Assembly: GCA_947488085.1 (NCBI GenBank) | Contig: CANKYI010000001.1 | Location: 806,001-870,000 of the forward strand | Origin: an uncultured Erythrobacter sp. | GTDB lineage: Bacteria > Pseudomonadota > Alphaproteobacteria > Sphingomonadales > Sphingomonadaceae | Direction: 5' to 3' | Length of the DNA stretch: 64,000 bases | Shown: piece by piece, positions 20,345 through 27,903 of the stretch | How the letters are laid out: the number at the start of each line of letters is the position of its first letter | How positions within the stretch are numbered: the stretch's first letter is position 1 | Position numbers and translations under genes: made by a program | The notes under the pieces: generated by a model | The model's input: only the letters and a program-made list of their open reading frames with translations | Told to the model about the DNA's origin: nothing | The model's database searches: none

Positions 20345-20367
20345 ATGCCCGGCAGCTTGCCGGGCAT
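20345..20367 (+). terminator. GC-rich hairpin after sdhA
   Basis: ATGCCCGGC at 20345-20353 pairs perfectly with GCCGGGCAT at 20359-20367 around a five-base loop, 40 bases after the sdhA stop. It lacks a following T tract, so it is either a weak or Rho-assisted terminator or an mRNA-stabilising 3' structure of sdhCDA. Confidence 0.5.
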
Positions 20368-20419
20368 CACCTGATGTTGCAAACCGCTCATGAGGGTTAT
20401 TTGATCGCAAGAGGTGCGC

Positions 20420-21658
20420 ATGCTCCCCCGCTTCGACGACCCTGAAGTCGAAAAATCATACGTAACACACGAACGTTTAGCCCGCGTCCCGGGAACCCGC
20501 TTTTTGGCGGGCGTGGGCATAGTTACGCTGATCTCATACATCGGGTTCAACCCGATGCATTTCCCGATCGAAGGCGTGCTACAATACAATTACGCTGCCG
20601 GGCCGTTTGTGATGCTGTTGGTCGTTCTATTCGCGCTGACCTTTACCGAGTTTTACATCGATCAACCATGGATCGACGTCGTGATCTTTACGATCATGGC
20701 AGTGATTATGGTGCTGTTGATTGAGGCATTGGGTGCGCAGTCAGAGATTACCGGCATCACCCGATTTGGTATGGCGGTCATCAATCTGGGCATATTGCTT
20801 GTCTTTGCCAGCGTCGGCTTTGTCGCCACCAGCCGGTATTACGTCGCATGGGCCGCTCTGCTGCTCGTGCTGTACATTGCGTTTCTGATGCAGGCGGACC
20901 GGACGCTGGTGAATAAGGTTTACACCTTCACCAATTTTGCCACCTATTTCACCTTTGCATGCTTCGTAAATCTCGACATTGATCGCCGCGCCCGCAAAAC
21001 CTTTGCCGCGCAAGAAGCCTTGGAAGAAGAGCGCGCCAAGACCGAGGAAATGCTGCACAATGTCCTTCCCGCAGATGTCGCTGACAGGCTGCGCAGGGAT
21101 GAGGTGATTGCGGACAGTTTCTCCGATGTTTCCGTAGTTTTCGTCGATATTGTCGGGTTCTCGAAACTGTCGCGCAAATTGTCGCCGGGCCATCTGGTGA
21201 AGCTGCTCAACACTGTGTTCGGCTTTGCCGATGAGGCAGCGAAGGAATTCAACGTCGAAAAGGTGAAGACCATTGGCGACGCCTATCTCGCAGTCTCCGG
21301 CGGACGCGCGTCTCCCGGTACCGATGCAGAAGACGCCATGCGCTTTGCCAAAGCGGTGATCGCCAATGTTGCTGCATACGCTGCCGAAACGCGGCTTGAT
21401 GTGCAGGTGCGTGTGGGCATTCACACGGGCGCTGCGGTTGGCGGTGTGATCGGGCATCAGCGGATGATCTACGATTATTGGGGTGACACGCTCAACACCG
21501 CCGCGCGCCTGCAAAACGCTGCGCATCCCGGCGGAATTGCTGTGTCAGAGAGTACCTATTTTGCGCTGGCAACGACGACCGCGTTCAGTGAGGCTGAACT
21601 GATCACGCTGAAAGGCATCGGCGATACCAAGGTGTACCGCGTGATCCTTGATGCGTGA
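20420..21658 (+). CDS. Membrane class III adenylate cyclase
   Basis: This 412-residue protein should make cyclic AMP at the inner membrane. Six hydrophobic segments fill residues about 28-185; a coiled linker (AAQEALEEERAKTEEM) leads to the class III catalytic domain. Metal-binding Asp residues lie in VVFVDIVGFSKLS and KTIGDAYLAVSG; the Lys of KTIGD and the Asp of YDYWGDTLN are the adenine-selecting pair, and NTAAR supplies the catalytic Asn and Arg, so it should be an active adenylate, not guanylate, cyclase. The start is ATG 20420 because AAGAGG lies five bases upstream. A peptidase C13 gene follows after 50 bases. Confidence 0.88.
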   Translation: MLPRFDDPEVEKSYVTHERLARVPGTRFLAGVGIVTLISYIGFNPMHFPIEGVLQYNYAAGPFVMLLVVLFALTFTEFYIDQPWIDVVIFTIMAVIMVLLIEALGAQSEITGITRFGMAVINLGILLVFASVGFVATSRYYVAWAALLLVLYIAFLMQADRTLVNKVYTFTNFATYFTFACFVNLDIDRRARKTFAAQEALEEERAKTEEMLHNVLPADVADRLRRDEVIADSFSDVSVVFVDIVGFSKLSRKLSPGHLVKLLNTVFGFADEAAKEFNVEKVKTIGDAYLAVSGGRASPGTDAEDAMRFAKAVIANVAAYAAETRLDVQVRVGIHTGAAVGGVIGHQRMIYDYWGDTLNTAARLQNAAHPGGIAVSESTYFALATTTAFSEAELITLKGIGDTKVYRVILDA

Positions 21659-21708
21659 TTGTGCGTGATGGGCTTGACCCGTGACCGCCTGACCGCCAGC
21701 GTTGCGCA

Positions 21709-22692
21709 ATGAGAAAATTGGCAACTACCGCGGTCGCTTTGGCGGCACTTATTGGCTCTCCTGTTCTCGCTCAATCGAGCGCGGAGAACCCCAATCAACC
21801 ACCAGCGCATACGCAACCCATTCCCAATCTGGGCATTGGGCAAAGTCGCGAAGAGGTGATCGAGAGCTTTGAACTGGCCCCGCAATTGCGGCGCGGCGTT
21901 CCGGCCAGCGAATTGCTAGAACAGCGTCAGCGTTTGACGCGCGCGCTTGGTGAATTGGAGCCACAGCGGCCCGGTACTGTCGATGCCTATGTGGTAACTA
22001 TCGCGCTGGATAGCGATCCGGTTTTCGCCCGTGAAGCGCGCGAGGCAGGGCGAGTGTTGTCTGACCGCTATGATGGGGAAGGGCGGGTGCTTAGCCTCGC
22101 TGGACCCGATGGTACGCGCGATGATCTGGCGCATGGTTCGATTGAAAGCCTCCTCGTATCGCTCGCCCATATCTCTCAGCTGATGGACAGTGAGGAAGAT
22201 GTGCTGGTCCTCTACACGACCAGCCACGGAACCAAGTTGGGCCTTGCCTATCACTACGGTGACTATGGCTATGGCTTTCTATCTCCGGCGCGATTGAGTG
22301 AGGCGTTGGAGCAGTTGGGCATCAAACGCCGGATTTTGATCTTGAGCGCGTGTTTCTCCGGCGTGTTCGTGCCCGAATTGGCGAGCGAAGACAGCGCGGT
22401 CCTAACTGCCGCTTCGTCAGAGCGCAGCTCGTTTGGGTGTCGGGCAGAGAATGACTGGACGTTTTACGGCGATGCACTGATCAATCGAGCGATGCGCCAA
22501 CCTGTGCCCTTGGACGAAGCGGCGCAGGCGGCAAACCGGACCGTTGCCGGGTGGGAGACCCGTCAGCGTCTGCTCGCATCATTGCCGCAGGTATCGATTG
22601 GTGCAGGCGTGAGTGAGTGGTTGCTAGAACTGGAGGCGCGCATGCCGCAAGTTGCATCGCAAAGCGTTGGGCGGCCCGCCGTCGCAGAGTGA
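21709..22692 (+). CDS. Exported C13-family (caspase-fold) cysteine peptidase
   Basis: The 327-residue protein opens with a signal peptide (MRKLATTAVALAALIGSPVLAQ) and so acts in the periplasm. The catalytic dyad of clan CD is plain: LYTTSHGTKLG with His 173 and ILSACFSGVF with Cys 215, about 40 residues apart at the ends of hydrophobic strands as in legumain and bacterial C13 peptidases. The part before it (residues 40-90) is helical and unrecognised. No substrate or partner is known; it lies 50 bases after the adenylate cyclase on the same strand and could be co-transcribed. It converges with the cyclophilin gene one base away. Confidence 0.82.
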   Translation: MRKLATTAVALAALIGSPVLAQSSAENPNQPPAHTQPIPNLGIGQSREEVIESFELAPQLRRGVPASELLEQRQRLTRALGELEPQRPGTVDAYVVTIALDSDPVFAREAREAGRVLSDRYDGEGRVLSLAGPDGTRDDLAHGSIESLLVSLAHISQLMDSEEDVLVLYTTSHGTKLGLAYHYGDYGYGFLSPARLSEALEQLGIKRRILILSACFSGVFVPELASEDSAVLTAASSERSSFGCRAENDWTFYGDALINRAMRQPVPLDEAAQAANRTVAGWETRQRLLASLPQVSIGAGVSEWLLELEARMPQVASQSVGRPAVAE

Positions 22693-22693
22693 G

Positions 22694-23365
22694 CTAGCGC
22701 GCAGGAGCGTTACTTTCCGCCCTGCGCGCATCAATGACCACGACGGGTTCGGCCAGCATCTGGCCCTTCATCCAGCCTTCGCCTGCATCGGGATCAACGG
22801 GTGCGGTGTGGATGGCCTCAACCACATCCATTCCATCCACCACGTACCCGAACACCGCGTAACCAGCCTTCCAAACCGGATTGTCTGAGGTTGGGTTTGC
22901 ATCCAATCCCGTCTGATCGCCGACCATGATTGAGAAATCGCCATTGGCTGTGCCCGGTTCCCCCATCGCCATGGAGATAGCACCGCGCGTGTGGCTTAGA
23001 CCGGTTATGTTGGTCGGCTCATGGGCAATATTGGGAAGGATGCGATCCGGGTCCCACTGTGCGCCGCCTTGGATCAATCCGTTGGGTTGTTCGCCCCAAT
23101 CGATCTGCATAGCGCGGTAAAAGACGATCCCGTCAAACCGATCCTCCTCAACATAGCGCAAGAAATTAGCTGCCGTGATCGGTGCGCGCTCTGTTTCCAG
23201 CGCAATGGTGATGGCGCCTAGTGATGTTTCGAGCACCACTGAGGTTGTTTCGAACTCAGGTTCGTCGGCGACGATGGTCTCGCTGTCCGCCGTGGCCACC
23301 GGGTCGAGGGTTTCGGTCTGCGGTGCAGAGAGGAGAAGGGCGAGGGGAGTGAGTATCCATGTCAT
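22694..23365 (-). CDS. Periplasmic cyclophilin-type peptidyl-prolyl isomerase
   Basis: This 223-residue protein has a short signal peptide (MTWILTPLALLLSAPQ) and a cyclophilin fold: TSLGAITIALETERAPITAANFL, then FDGIVFYRAMQ, and the GAISMAMG and FSIMVGDQ strands. It should catalyse proline cis-trans isomerisation during folding of exported proteins. Some catalytic residues of human cyclophilin A (the FHR and QGGD motifs) are changed here to FYR and QGGA, as in many bacterial PPIase-like proteins. It is divergent from the BlaI-like gene. Confidence 0.87.
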   Translation of the reverse strand: MTWILTPLALLLSAPQTETLDPVATADSETIVADEPEFETTSVVLETSLGAITIALETERAPITAANFLRYVEEDRFDGIVFYRAMQIDWGEQPNGLIQGGAQWDPDRILPNIAHEPTNITGLSHTRGAISMAMGEPGTANGDFSIMVGDQTGLDANPTSDNPVWKAGYAVFGYVVDGMDVVEAIHTAPVDPDAGEGWMKGQMLAEPVVVIDARRAESNAPAR

Positions 23366-23434
23366 TCATCTGGTGATATCGTTCGTCTGCCGAAGCGCAA
23401 GCCGTCAGATAAACTGTTCATCTAGCAGTAATGT

Positions 23435-23467
23435 TTACAAGCGTAGTCGATATGACTACAGACGTAA
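23435..23467. promoter_or_regulatory. Operator dyad upstream of the BlaI-type repressor gene
   Basis: GTAGTC (23443-23448) and GACTAC (23454-23459) form a perfect inverted repeat around GATAT, centred on base 23451. A second pair, TTAC (23435-23438) and GTAA (23464-23467), is symmetric about the same centre. The dyad ends 19 bases before the repressor start codon, the position expected for an autoregulated BlaI/MecI-family operator, whose sites are likewise TAC/GTA-type dyads. It also lies in the promoter region of the divergent cyclophilin gene, but 70 bases away. Confidence 0.7.
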
Positions 23468-23486
23468 TCAAGCATAGGAGGCAGGC

Positions 23487-23894
23487 TTGGCCAAGTCAGA
23501 CGGCAAACCGCAAAGCGACGGTATCAGTCCAGAACGCATCAGCGAAGCAGAGCATGCGGTGATGGAGGTTATTTGGGACCGGGGTACTGCCACGGCTGCG
23601 GAAGTTTGCGAAGCAGTGTGTGAGAAACGCGATTGGAGCCTCGCCACTGTCAAAACGCTTCTCTCCCGATTGGTTCAGAAACAGGCGATTGCAACTCGCC
23701 CTGATGGGCGGCGCTTCATCTACACCCCCATGATCGAACGCGTTGACTATGTCGGCGGCGAATCCCGACGTCTCGTGGATCGCTTGTTCGGTGGGAAGGC
23801 GGCATCTCTGGTCGCGCATCTGGCCGAAACAGAGGCGCTCAGCGACGACGACCTCTCCGAAATCGAGGATATCTTGAAGGAGCTGAAGCGATGA
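23487..23894 (+). CDS. BlaI/MecI/CopY family transcriptional repressor
   Basis: This 135-residue winged-helix repressor shows the family pattern: ISEAEHAVMEVIWDRGTATAAEVCE for the first helices, WSLATVKTLLSRLVQKQ for the recognition helix, and a C-terminal dimerisation part. The start is a TTG, supported by a perfect AGGAGG five bases upstream; no ATG fits. Its stop overlaps the following M56 peptidase gene in ATGA fashion. Repressors of this kind are cleaved or released when the partner sensor peptidase is triggered. The dyad upstream is the probable binding site. Confidence 0.92.
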   Translation: MAKSDGKPQSDGISPERISEAEHAVMEVIWDRGTATAAEVCEAVCEKRDWSLATVKTLLSRLVQKQAIATRPDGRRFIYTPMIERVDYVGGESRRLVDRLFGGKAASLVAHLAETEALSDDDLSEIEDILKELKR

Positions 23895-25540
23895 CTGGCT
23901 TGCCTTTCCAAGATTACCTGTTCGAAACGCTGGTATGGACCGCGGTCCTGATCACTGCTGTTCTGTTCCTGCGCCGCCCGGTTGCGCGGTGGTTCGGGCC
24001 TCAGGTTGCCTATGCGTTGTGGGCGATCCCGGCCTTACGCCTGTTATTGCCCCCGCTTGAACTTCCTGCGTGGATGAATTGGGAACAGACCGCGCCGACC
24101 CCCGTTGGCGAGACTCAAATCACTTTCCTCAATCCCGACATTCCAGTTGCGACAACGAATGGACCTGCGGGAATTGAGGCGGCGGCGTCCGGTACGTCAA
24201 TGCCGGTTACCCCAATTACCGAACTCTCGATGGGACCCATTCTTGAGACGGGCATTGCGGTATGGCTTATCGGCGCCGCCATCTTCCTTACGATGCGGTT
24301 CTCCGCCTATTTCAAGCTACGGGCGGAATTGCTCGAAGATGCGCACGAAGTCGGCCGCGATGGCAAAGTCCGCTTGGTCGAAACACCGGGTACCGAAGCG
24401 CCATTGGCATTTGGCGTAATCGACAAAGTTGTCGCGCTGCCCATCGGCTTTTTGGCTCAACCCGACCGGACCGCGCGTGATCTCGCTTTGGCGCATGAAA
24501 TGGCGCACCATAAGGGGGGCGATCTGTTGATCAATGTCCTCGTCCAGCCCCTATTTGCGATGCATTGGTGGAACCCGCTGGGTCGTTATGGCTGGCTGGC
24601 CTTGCGCCGCGATCAAGAGGCGGCCTGCGACGCCCGTGTGATCGCGGCCAAACCGGCTGAGACGCGCGAGGCCTATGCCAATCTCATCGTCCGCTTTGCC
24701 GCTGGCCCCAATTCCACGCCGAACCACGCGCTTGCCGCGCCAATGGCATGCCCTGTTCTGGGTGAGAAATCGATAATCCACCGTCTAAGGAGTTTGAAAA
24801 TGAATGACACCTCTTTGCGCCGTCGCATGGCTGGTCGATTGCTTCTGGGCGGTGCGGTCATTGCGTTGCCCATGACGGCCACGATCAGCTACGCGGCTAG
24901 CGAAATTCCGACTCCGCCTGCTCCCCCTGCGCCGCCTGAACTGAGCATCACCGCACCTCTGCCACCGGCACCCCCTGCGCCGCCAGCACCACCTGCGCCG
25001 TTGGTTGATCCGACAATCATCACGATTGATCCTGATGGCGAGGTTGAGGTTTCGGGCGATACCGAGCGTGAGCGCGAAGTGCGCGTTATCCGGACACAGG
25101 ACGAAGATGGGCGCGAAACGCGCACTCACAGCACGACGAGCAGCTTCACTGTGCGCACTGATTCAGCGATGACTGAGGCCGAGATGCAAGAGGTGATGGC
25201 CGAATTGCGCGAAGGGTTGGAAGAGGCCAACCGCACGCTCGAAAACATCCCTGAGATCGTCGAAGCAGCGATGGCCAGCGCCGAGGCGGTCGAAGGCCGC
25301 ACCGTGGTGAGCATGACATGTGACAACAGCAGCGATGAGGTCGCAACTACGCGCGAGATGGACGACGGAACGCGCATCGTCATGCTCTGTCAGACCCGCG
25401 TGATGGCTCATGCAATCGACGGCCTGCGTGAAGCACGAACGCAGATTGAGCGCAGCCGCGATATGTCATCACAGATGCGTGAACAGATTGTGCGCGAGCT
25501 GGACCAGCAGATTCGCCGCTGGGAAAACGCGCAGAGCTGA
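23891..25540 (+). CDS. BlaR1-like M56 membrane metallopeptidase with Pro-rich stalk and coiled-coil C-terminus
   Basis: The 549-residue protein is the sensor partner of the BlaI-type repressor. Membrane helices lie at about 8-28, 38-55 and 115-140; the zinc site is HEMAH at 202-206 with the third ligand Glu in RRDQEAACDA near 243, facing the cytoplasm as in BlaR1. After a fourth helix near 305-328 comes a periplasmic part quite unlike the penicillin-binding sensor of BlaR1: about 35 residues of PPAPPAPP repeats, an acidic stretch, and roughly 100 residues of charged helix (EAEMQEVMAELREGLEEANR and onward) with two Cys. So the signal it senses is probably not beta-lactam binding to a serine. 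It ends before a strong terminator. Confidence 0.87.
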   Translation: MTGLPFQDYLFETLVWTAVLITAVLFLRRPVARWFGPQVAYALWAIPALRLLLPPLELPAWMNWEQTAPTPVGETQITFLNPDIPVATTNGPAGIEAAASGTSMPVTPITELSMGPILETGIAVWLIGAAIFLTMRFSAYFKLRAELLEDAHEVGRDGKVRLVETPGTEAPLAFGVIDKVVALPIGFLAQPDRTARDLALAHEMAHHKGGDLLINVLVQPLFAMHWWNPLGRYGWLALRRDQEAACDARVIAAKPAETREAYANLIVRFAAGPNSTPNHALAAPMACPVLGEKSIIHRLRSLKMNDTSLRRRMAGRLLLGGAVIALPMTATISYAASEIPTPPAPPAPPELSITAPLPPAPPAPPAPPAPLVDPTIITIDPDGEVEVSGDTEREREVRVIRTQDEDGRETRTHSTTSSFTVRTDSAMTEAEMQEVMAELREGLEEANRTLENIPEIVEAAMASAEAVEGRTVVSMTCDNSSDEVATTREMDDGTRIVMLCQTRVMAHAIDGLREARTQIERSRDMSSQMREQIVRELDQQIRRWENAQS

Positions 25541-25554
25541 GTGTTTGCAGATTG

Positions 25555-25594
25555 AAAAAGCCGGCGCAGGGGGTTGCCCCGGTGCCGGCTTTTT
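25555..25594. terminator. Strong bidirectional intrinsic terminator
   Basis: AAAAAGCCGGC (25555-25565) pairs with GCCGGCTTTTT (25584-25594); the loop contains a further GGGG/CCCC pairing. With A and T tracts on both sides it can end both the sensor gene on the plus strand (stop at 25540) and the minus-strand gene ending at 25598. Confidence 0.9.
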
Positions 25595-25597
25595 CGT

Positions 25598-26140
25598 TCA
25601 CTCGCTGACGTCGCGAATTCTCCGATCTGCTCGCGGCCGCGCGGGGTAGTTGCATCCGCGCTCTTGCCCCAATCCTTTGAGGAAGCTGCGCCGGACCATA
25701 CCCGAGGTTACCGCCATATTGACCTCGCGCTCACGGTCATTGGCACCTGATACTTCGCGGACAATGCCGCGGAATGGGATGAACGAGCCAACGACGCTTT
25801 GCGCAACGCGACCGCGGCTGATCCCACCGCCTTCATCTTCCCCGGCGATATCGAAATCAGCGCCCAGCACTTGATCCAGCGCTGCAATCTGACCGACCAG
25901 ATCATTGCAACTCGTCAGCCCCTGTGAGGCGTACGGATCGCGCGCAGCGGTCACCAACACTTCGGGAATCTCATCGCTATCGATGTTGAAGTCTTCAAGA
26001 GGTGTGCGCGCAACATCACGCGCATCGGGTTCTTCCTCGATCACCTGCGCCATTAGCCCGGAAGGCGCGAGCAACGCCAATGCCGCGCCTGCAATCAGAA
26101 CCTTAGCGGAAGTCGAAATAGCTGTCGCACGCTGTGTCAT
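25598..26140 (-). CDS. Small exported protein of unknown function
   Basis: This 180-residue protein starts at ATG 26140, supported by GGAGAG six bases upstream, and opens with a signal peptide (MTQRATAISTSAKVLIAGAALALLAPSGLMAQ in two pieces: MTQRATAISTSAKVL and IAGAALALLAPSGLMAQ). The mature part is acidic then basic, with ITVT-like DIDSDEIPEVLVTAARDPYA and two cysteines, and I recognise no domain. Its start lies inside the last 38 bases of the YpfJ-type peptidase gene, so the two are translationally linked. The longer frame to 26452 is an antisense-like extension inside that gene and is rejected. Confidence 0.72.
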   Translation of the reverse strand: MTQRATAISTSAKVLIAGAALALLAPSGLMAQVIEEEPDARDVARTPLEDFNIDSDEIPEVLVTAARDPYASQGLTSCNDLVGQIAALDQVLGADFDIAGEDEGGGISRGRVAQSVVGSFIPFRGIVREVSGANDREREVNMAVTSGMVRRSFLKGLGQERGCNYPARPRADRRIRDVSE

Positions 26141-26975
26141 CGGCACTCTCCAATCCGAGCCGTAACGCTTCCATGCGTTGTTGGCTGGTTCCGTGGGTAA
26201 ATCCTTCGGGGTTGATGCGCTGTCCGGCGTTGCGTTGCAATGTGTCATCGCCGATTGCACTGGCTGCGCGCAGGCCTTCTTGCATATCGCCCGGTTCAAT
26301 TCGGTTGCGGTTCTTTCCTGCCCAAACACCAGCATAGCAATCCGCCTGCAACTCCATGCGCACCTGCAATTGGTTCGATTGGCGCGGGTTGCGTTGTTGG
26401 AGAGAACGGACTTGGGCAGCAAGACCAGTGATGTTTTGAATATGATGTCCATATTCGTGCGCGATCACATAAAGCCGCGCGAAATCTCCACCCGTGCCGC
26501 TCATCTGCGCGAGTTGGTCATAGAAACTGGTGTCGATGTAGATGCCCATATCGGCGGGGCAGTAGAACGGGCCAGCAGCGGAACTCGCGCTGCCGCATCC
26601 CTCGGTTGCGACCCGGCCATCGCGATAAAGGTCGAGGAAGGGCTGCTCAAACGGGATGCCTGCGCGGCGAAACTCTGGTTCCCACGTTTCATTGAGGCTG
26701 GTCAGCGCTTCGCAGGCTTCCGTTGCATACGGTCCCATCGTGCACACTTCCTGCTCGCTCAGGTCATTGCCAGCCGATGGCGCGGAGGTTTGCTGTTGAT
26801 CCGCCCCGCCAAGAACCGCAATCGTCTGACCCGGATCAACCCCAAACACGACCGCGCCGATCAAAGCGATAACAATCGTTCCGCATCCAACGCCCCCAGC
26901 GCGTCCCATACGCCGACCGCCACCGCTGCTGGATCGCACTCTGATTTTCGAAGTGTCGAATGGATTGAGCCGCAA
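26103..26975 (-). CDS. YpfJ-type neutral zinc metallopeptidase
   Basis: The 290-residue protein belongs to the putative neutral zinc metallopeptidase family (PF04228, E. coli YpfJ). One membrane helix at about 28-50 (a Gly/Ile/Val-rich stretch after a basic GGGRRMGR) anchors it; the periplasmic domain has the family opening CGSASSAAGPFYCPAD, the zinc motif VIAHEYGHH near residue 170 and the following E in MELQADCYAGVW. No substrate is established for the family. The small exported protein overlaps its end and is probably co-expressed. It diverges from the bdhA-like gene. Confidence 0.9.
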   Translation of the reverse strand: MRLNPFDTSKIRVRSSSGGGRRMGRAGGVGCGTIVIALIGAVVFGVDPGQTIAVLGGADQQQTSAPSAGNDLSEQEVCTMGPYATEACEALTSLNETWEPEFRRAGIPFEQPFLDLYRDGRVATEGCGSASSAAGPFYCPADMGIYIDTSFYDQLAQMSGTGGDFARLYVIAHEYGHHIQNITGLAAQVRSLQQRNPRQSNQLQVRMELQADCYAGVWAGKNRNRIEPGDMQEGLRAASAIGDDTLQRNAGQRINPEGFTHGTSQQRMEALRLGLESADDTACDSYFDFR

Positions 26976-27122
26976 TGAATTTCCCCTCTATCGCCGCTCC
27001 CAATTTGCATGGGTTAGCCGCCGCTCTTACGCAATTTGCTGGACACAGACGCTAAGCGCCGCAAAAGATTGCCCGAACACCATACGTGCAGGAGTTGGTT
27101 GAAATGCTCAAGGGGCTACGTT

Positions 27123-27890
27123 TTGTCGCAAAGTAAGGGTCTTGAAGGAAAGCGTGCGCTGATTACCGGATCGACCTCTGGCATCGGCCTTGCGATTGCA
27201 CGGGCGATGCGGGCAGAGGGTGCCGAAATTGTGCTCAACGGTTTTGGTGATGCGGATGAAATCACCGCTTTGACCGATGAGCTGGGCGCTACCCACAATG
27301 GTGCAAACCTGCTCGATCCAGCTGCGATTGAGGCGATGATGGCAGAAGTCGGTCCGCTCGATATCCTCGTCAACAATGCCGGGATGCAGCATGTTGCCCC
27401 GGTGGATGAATTTCCAACCGACAAATGGGACGCGATTATCGCGTTGAATTTGACCGCGCCATTTCACACAACGCGGCTTGCTGTGCCTGCTATGAAGGAG
27501 AAGGGCTGGGGGCGTATAATCAACACCGCTTCTGCGCACTCACTGACCGCGTCACCGTTTAAAAGCGCGTATAATGCCAGCAAGCATGGGATTGCGGGCT
27601 TTACCAAAACTGTCGCTTTGGAGCTGGCGCAAACCGGGGTGACCGCGAATTGCATCAGCCCCGGCTACGTCTGGACACCTTTGATTGAGGGTCAGATTCC
27701 CGACACGATGGAGGCGCGAGGACTGTCGCGTGATGAGGTCATCAACGATGTCCTTCTGGCAAAGCAACCGACAAAGAAATTTGTGCAACCCGATGAGGTG
27801 GGGGCGCTTGCCGTATTCCTGTGCCGGGAAGAGGCGGGCAATGTGACGGGTGCCAATTGGAGCATTGATGGGGGCTGGACGGCTGAATAA
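27123..27890 (+). CDS. bdhA: 3-hydroxybutyrate dehydrogenase-type SDR
   Basis: This 255-residue short-chain dehydrogenase should interconvert 3-hydroxybutyrate and acetoacetate with NAD. It has the cofactor loop TGSTSGIG, LNGFGD, NNAGMQHVAPV, the NTASAHSLTASP and YNASKHG active-site parts, and the distinctive NCISPGYVWTPL and ending TGANWSIDGGWTAE of this family. The start is a TTG with AAGGGG seven bases upstream; no ATG fits, and the open frame before it is unlike the family. The start choice is moderately sure. 13 bases after its stop the M28 peptidase gene begins. Confidence 0.88.
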   Translation: MSQSKGLEGKRALITGSTSGIGLAIARAMRAEGAEIVLNGFGDADEITALTDELGATHNGANLLDPAAIEAMMAEVGPLDILVNNAGMQHVAPVDEFPTDKWDAIIALNLTAPFHTTRLAVPAMKEKGWGRIINTASAHSLTASPFKSAYNASKHGIAGFTKTVALELAQTGVTANCISPGYVWTPLIEGQIPDTMEARGLSRDEVINDVLLAKQPTKKFVQPDEVGALAVFLCREEAGNVTGANWSIDGGWTAE

Positions 27891-27903
27891 CAGGGGTAAA
27901 TTG

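Noticed and set aside
24889..25125. Minus-strand Gly/Ala repeat protein opposite the BlaR1-like gene
   Set aside because: It arises from the complementary strand of the PPAPPAPP repeats and has no start context.
26141..26452. Minus-strand frame extending the small exported protein upstream
   Set aside because: It lies within the coding region of the YpfJ-type peptidase, in another frame, and ATG 26140 has a good Shine-Dalgarno and signal peptide.
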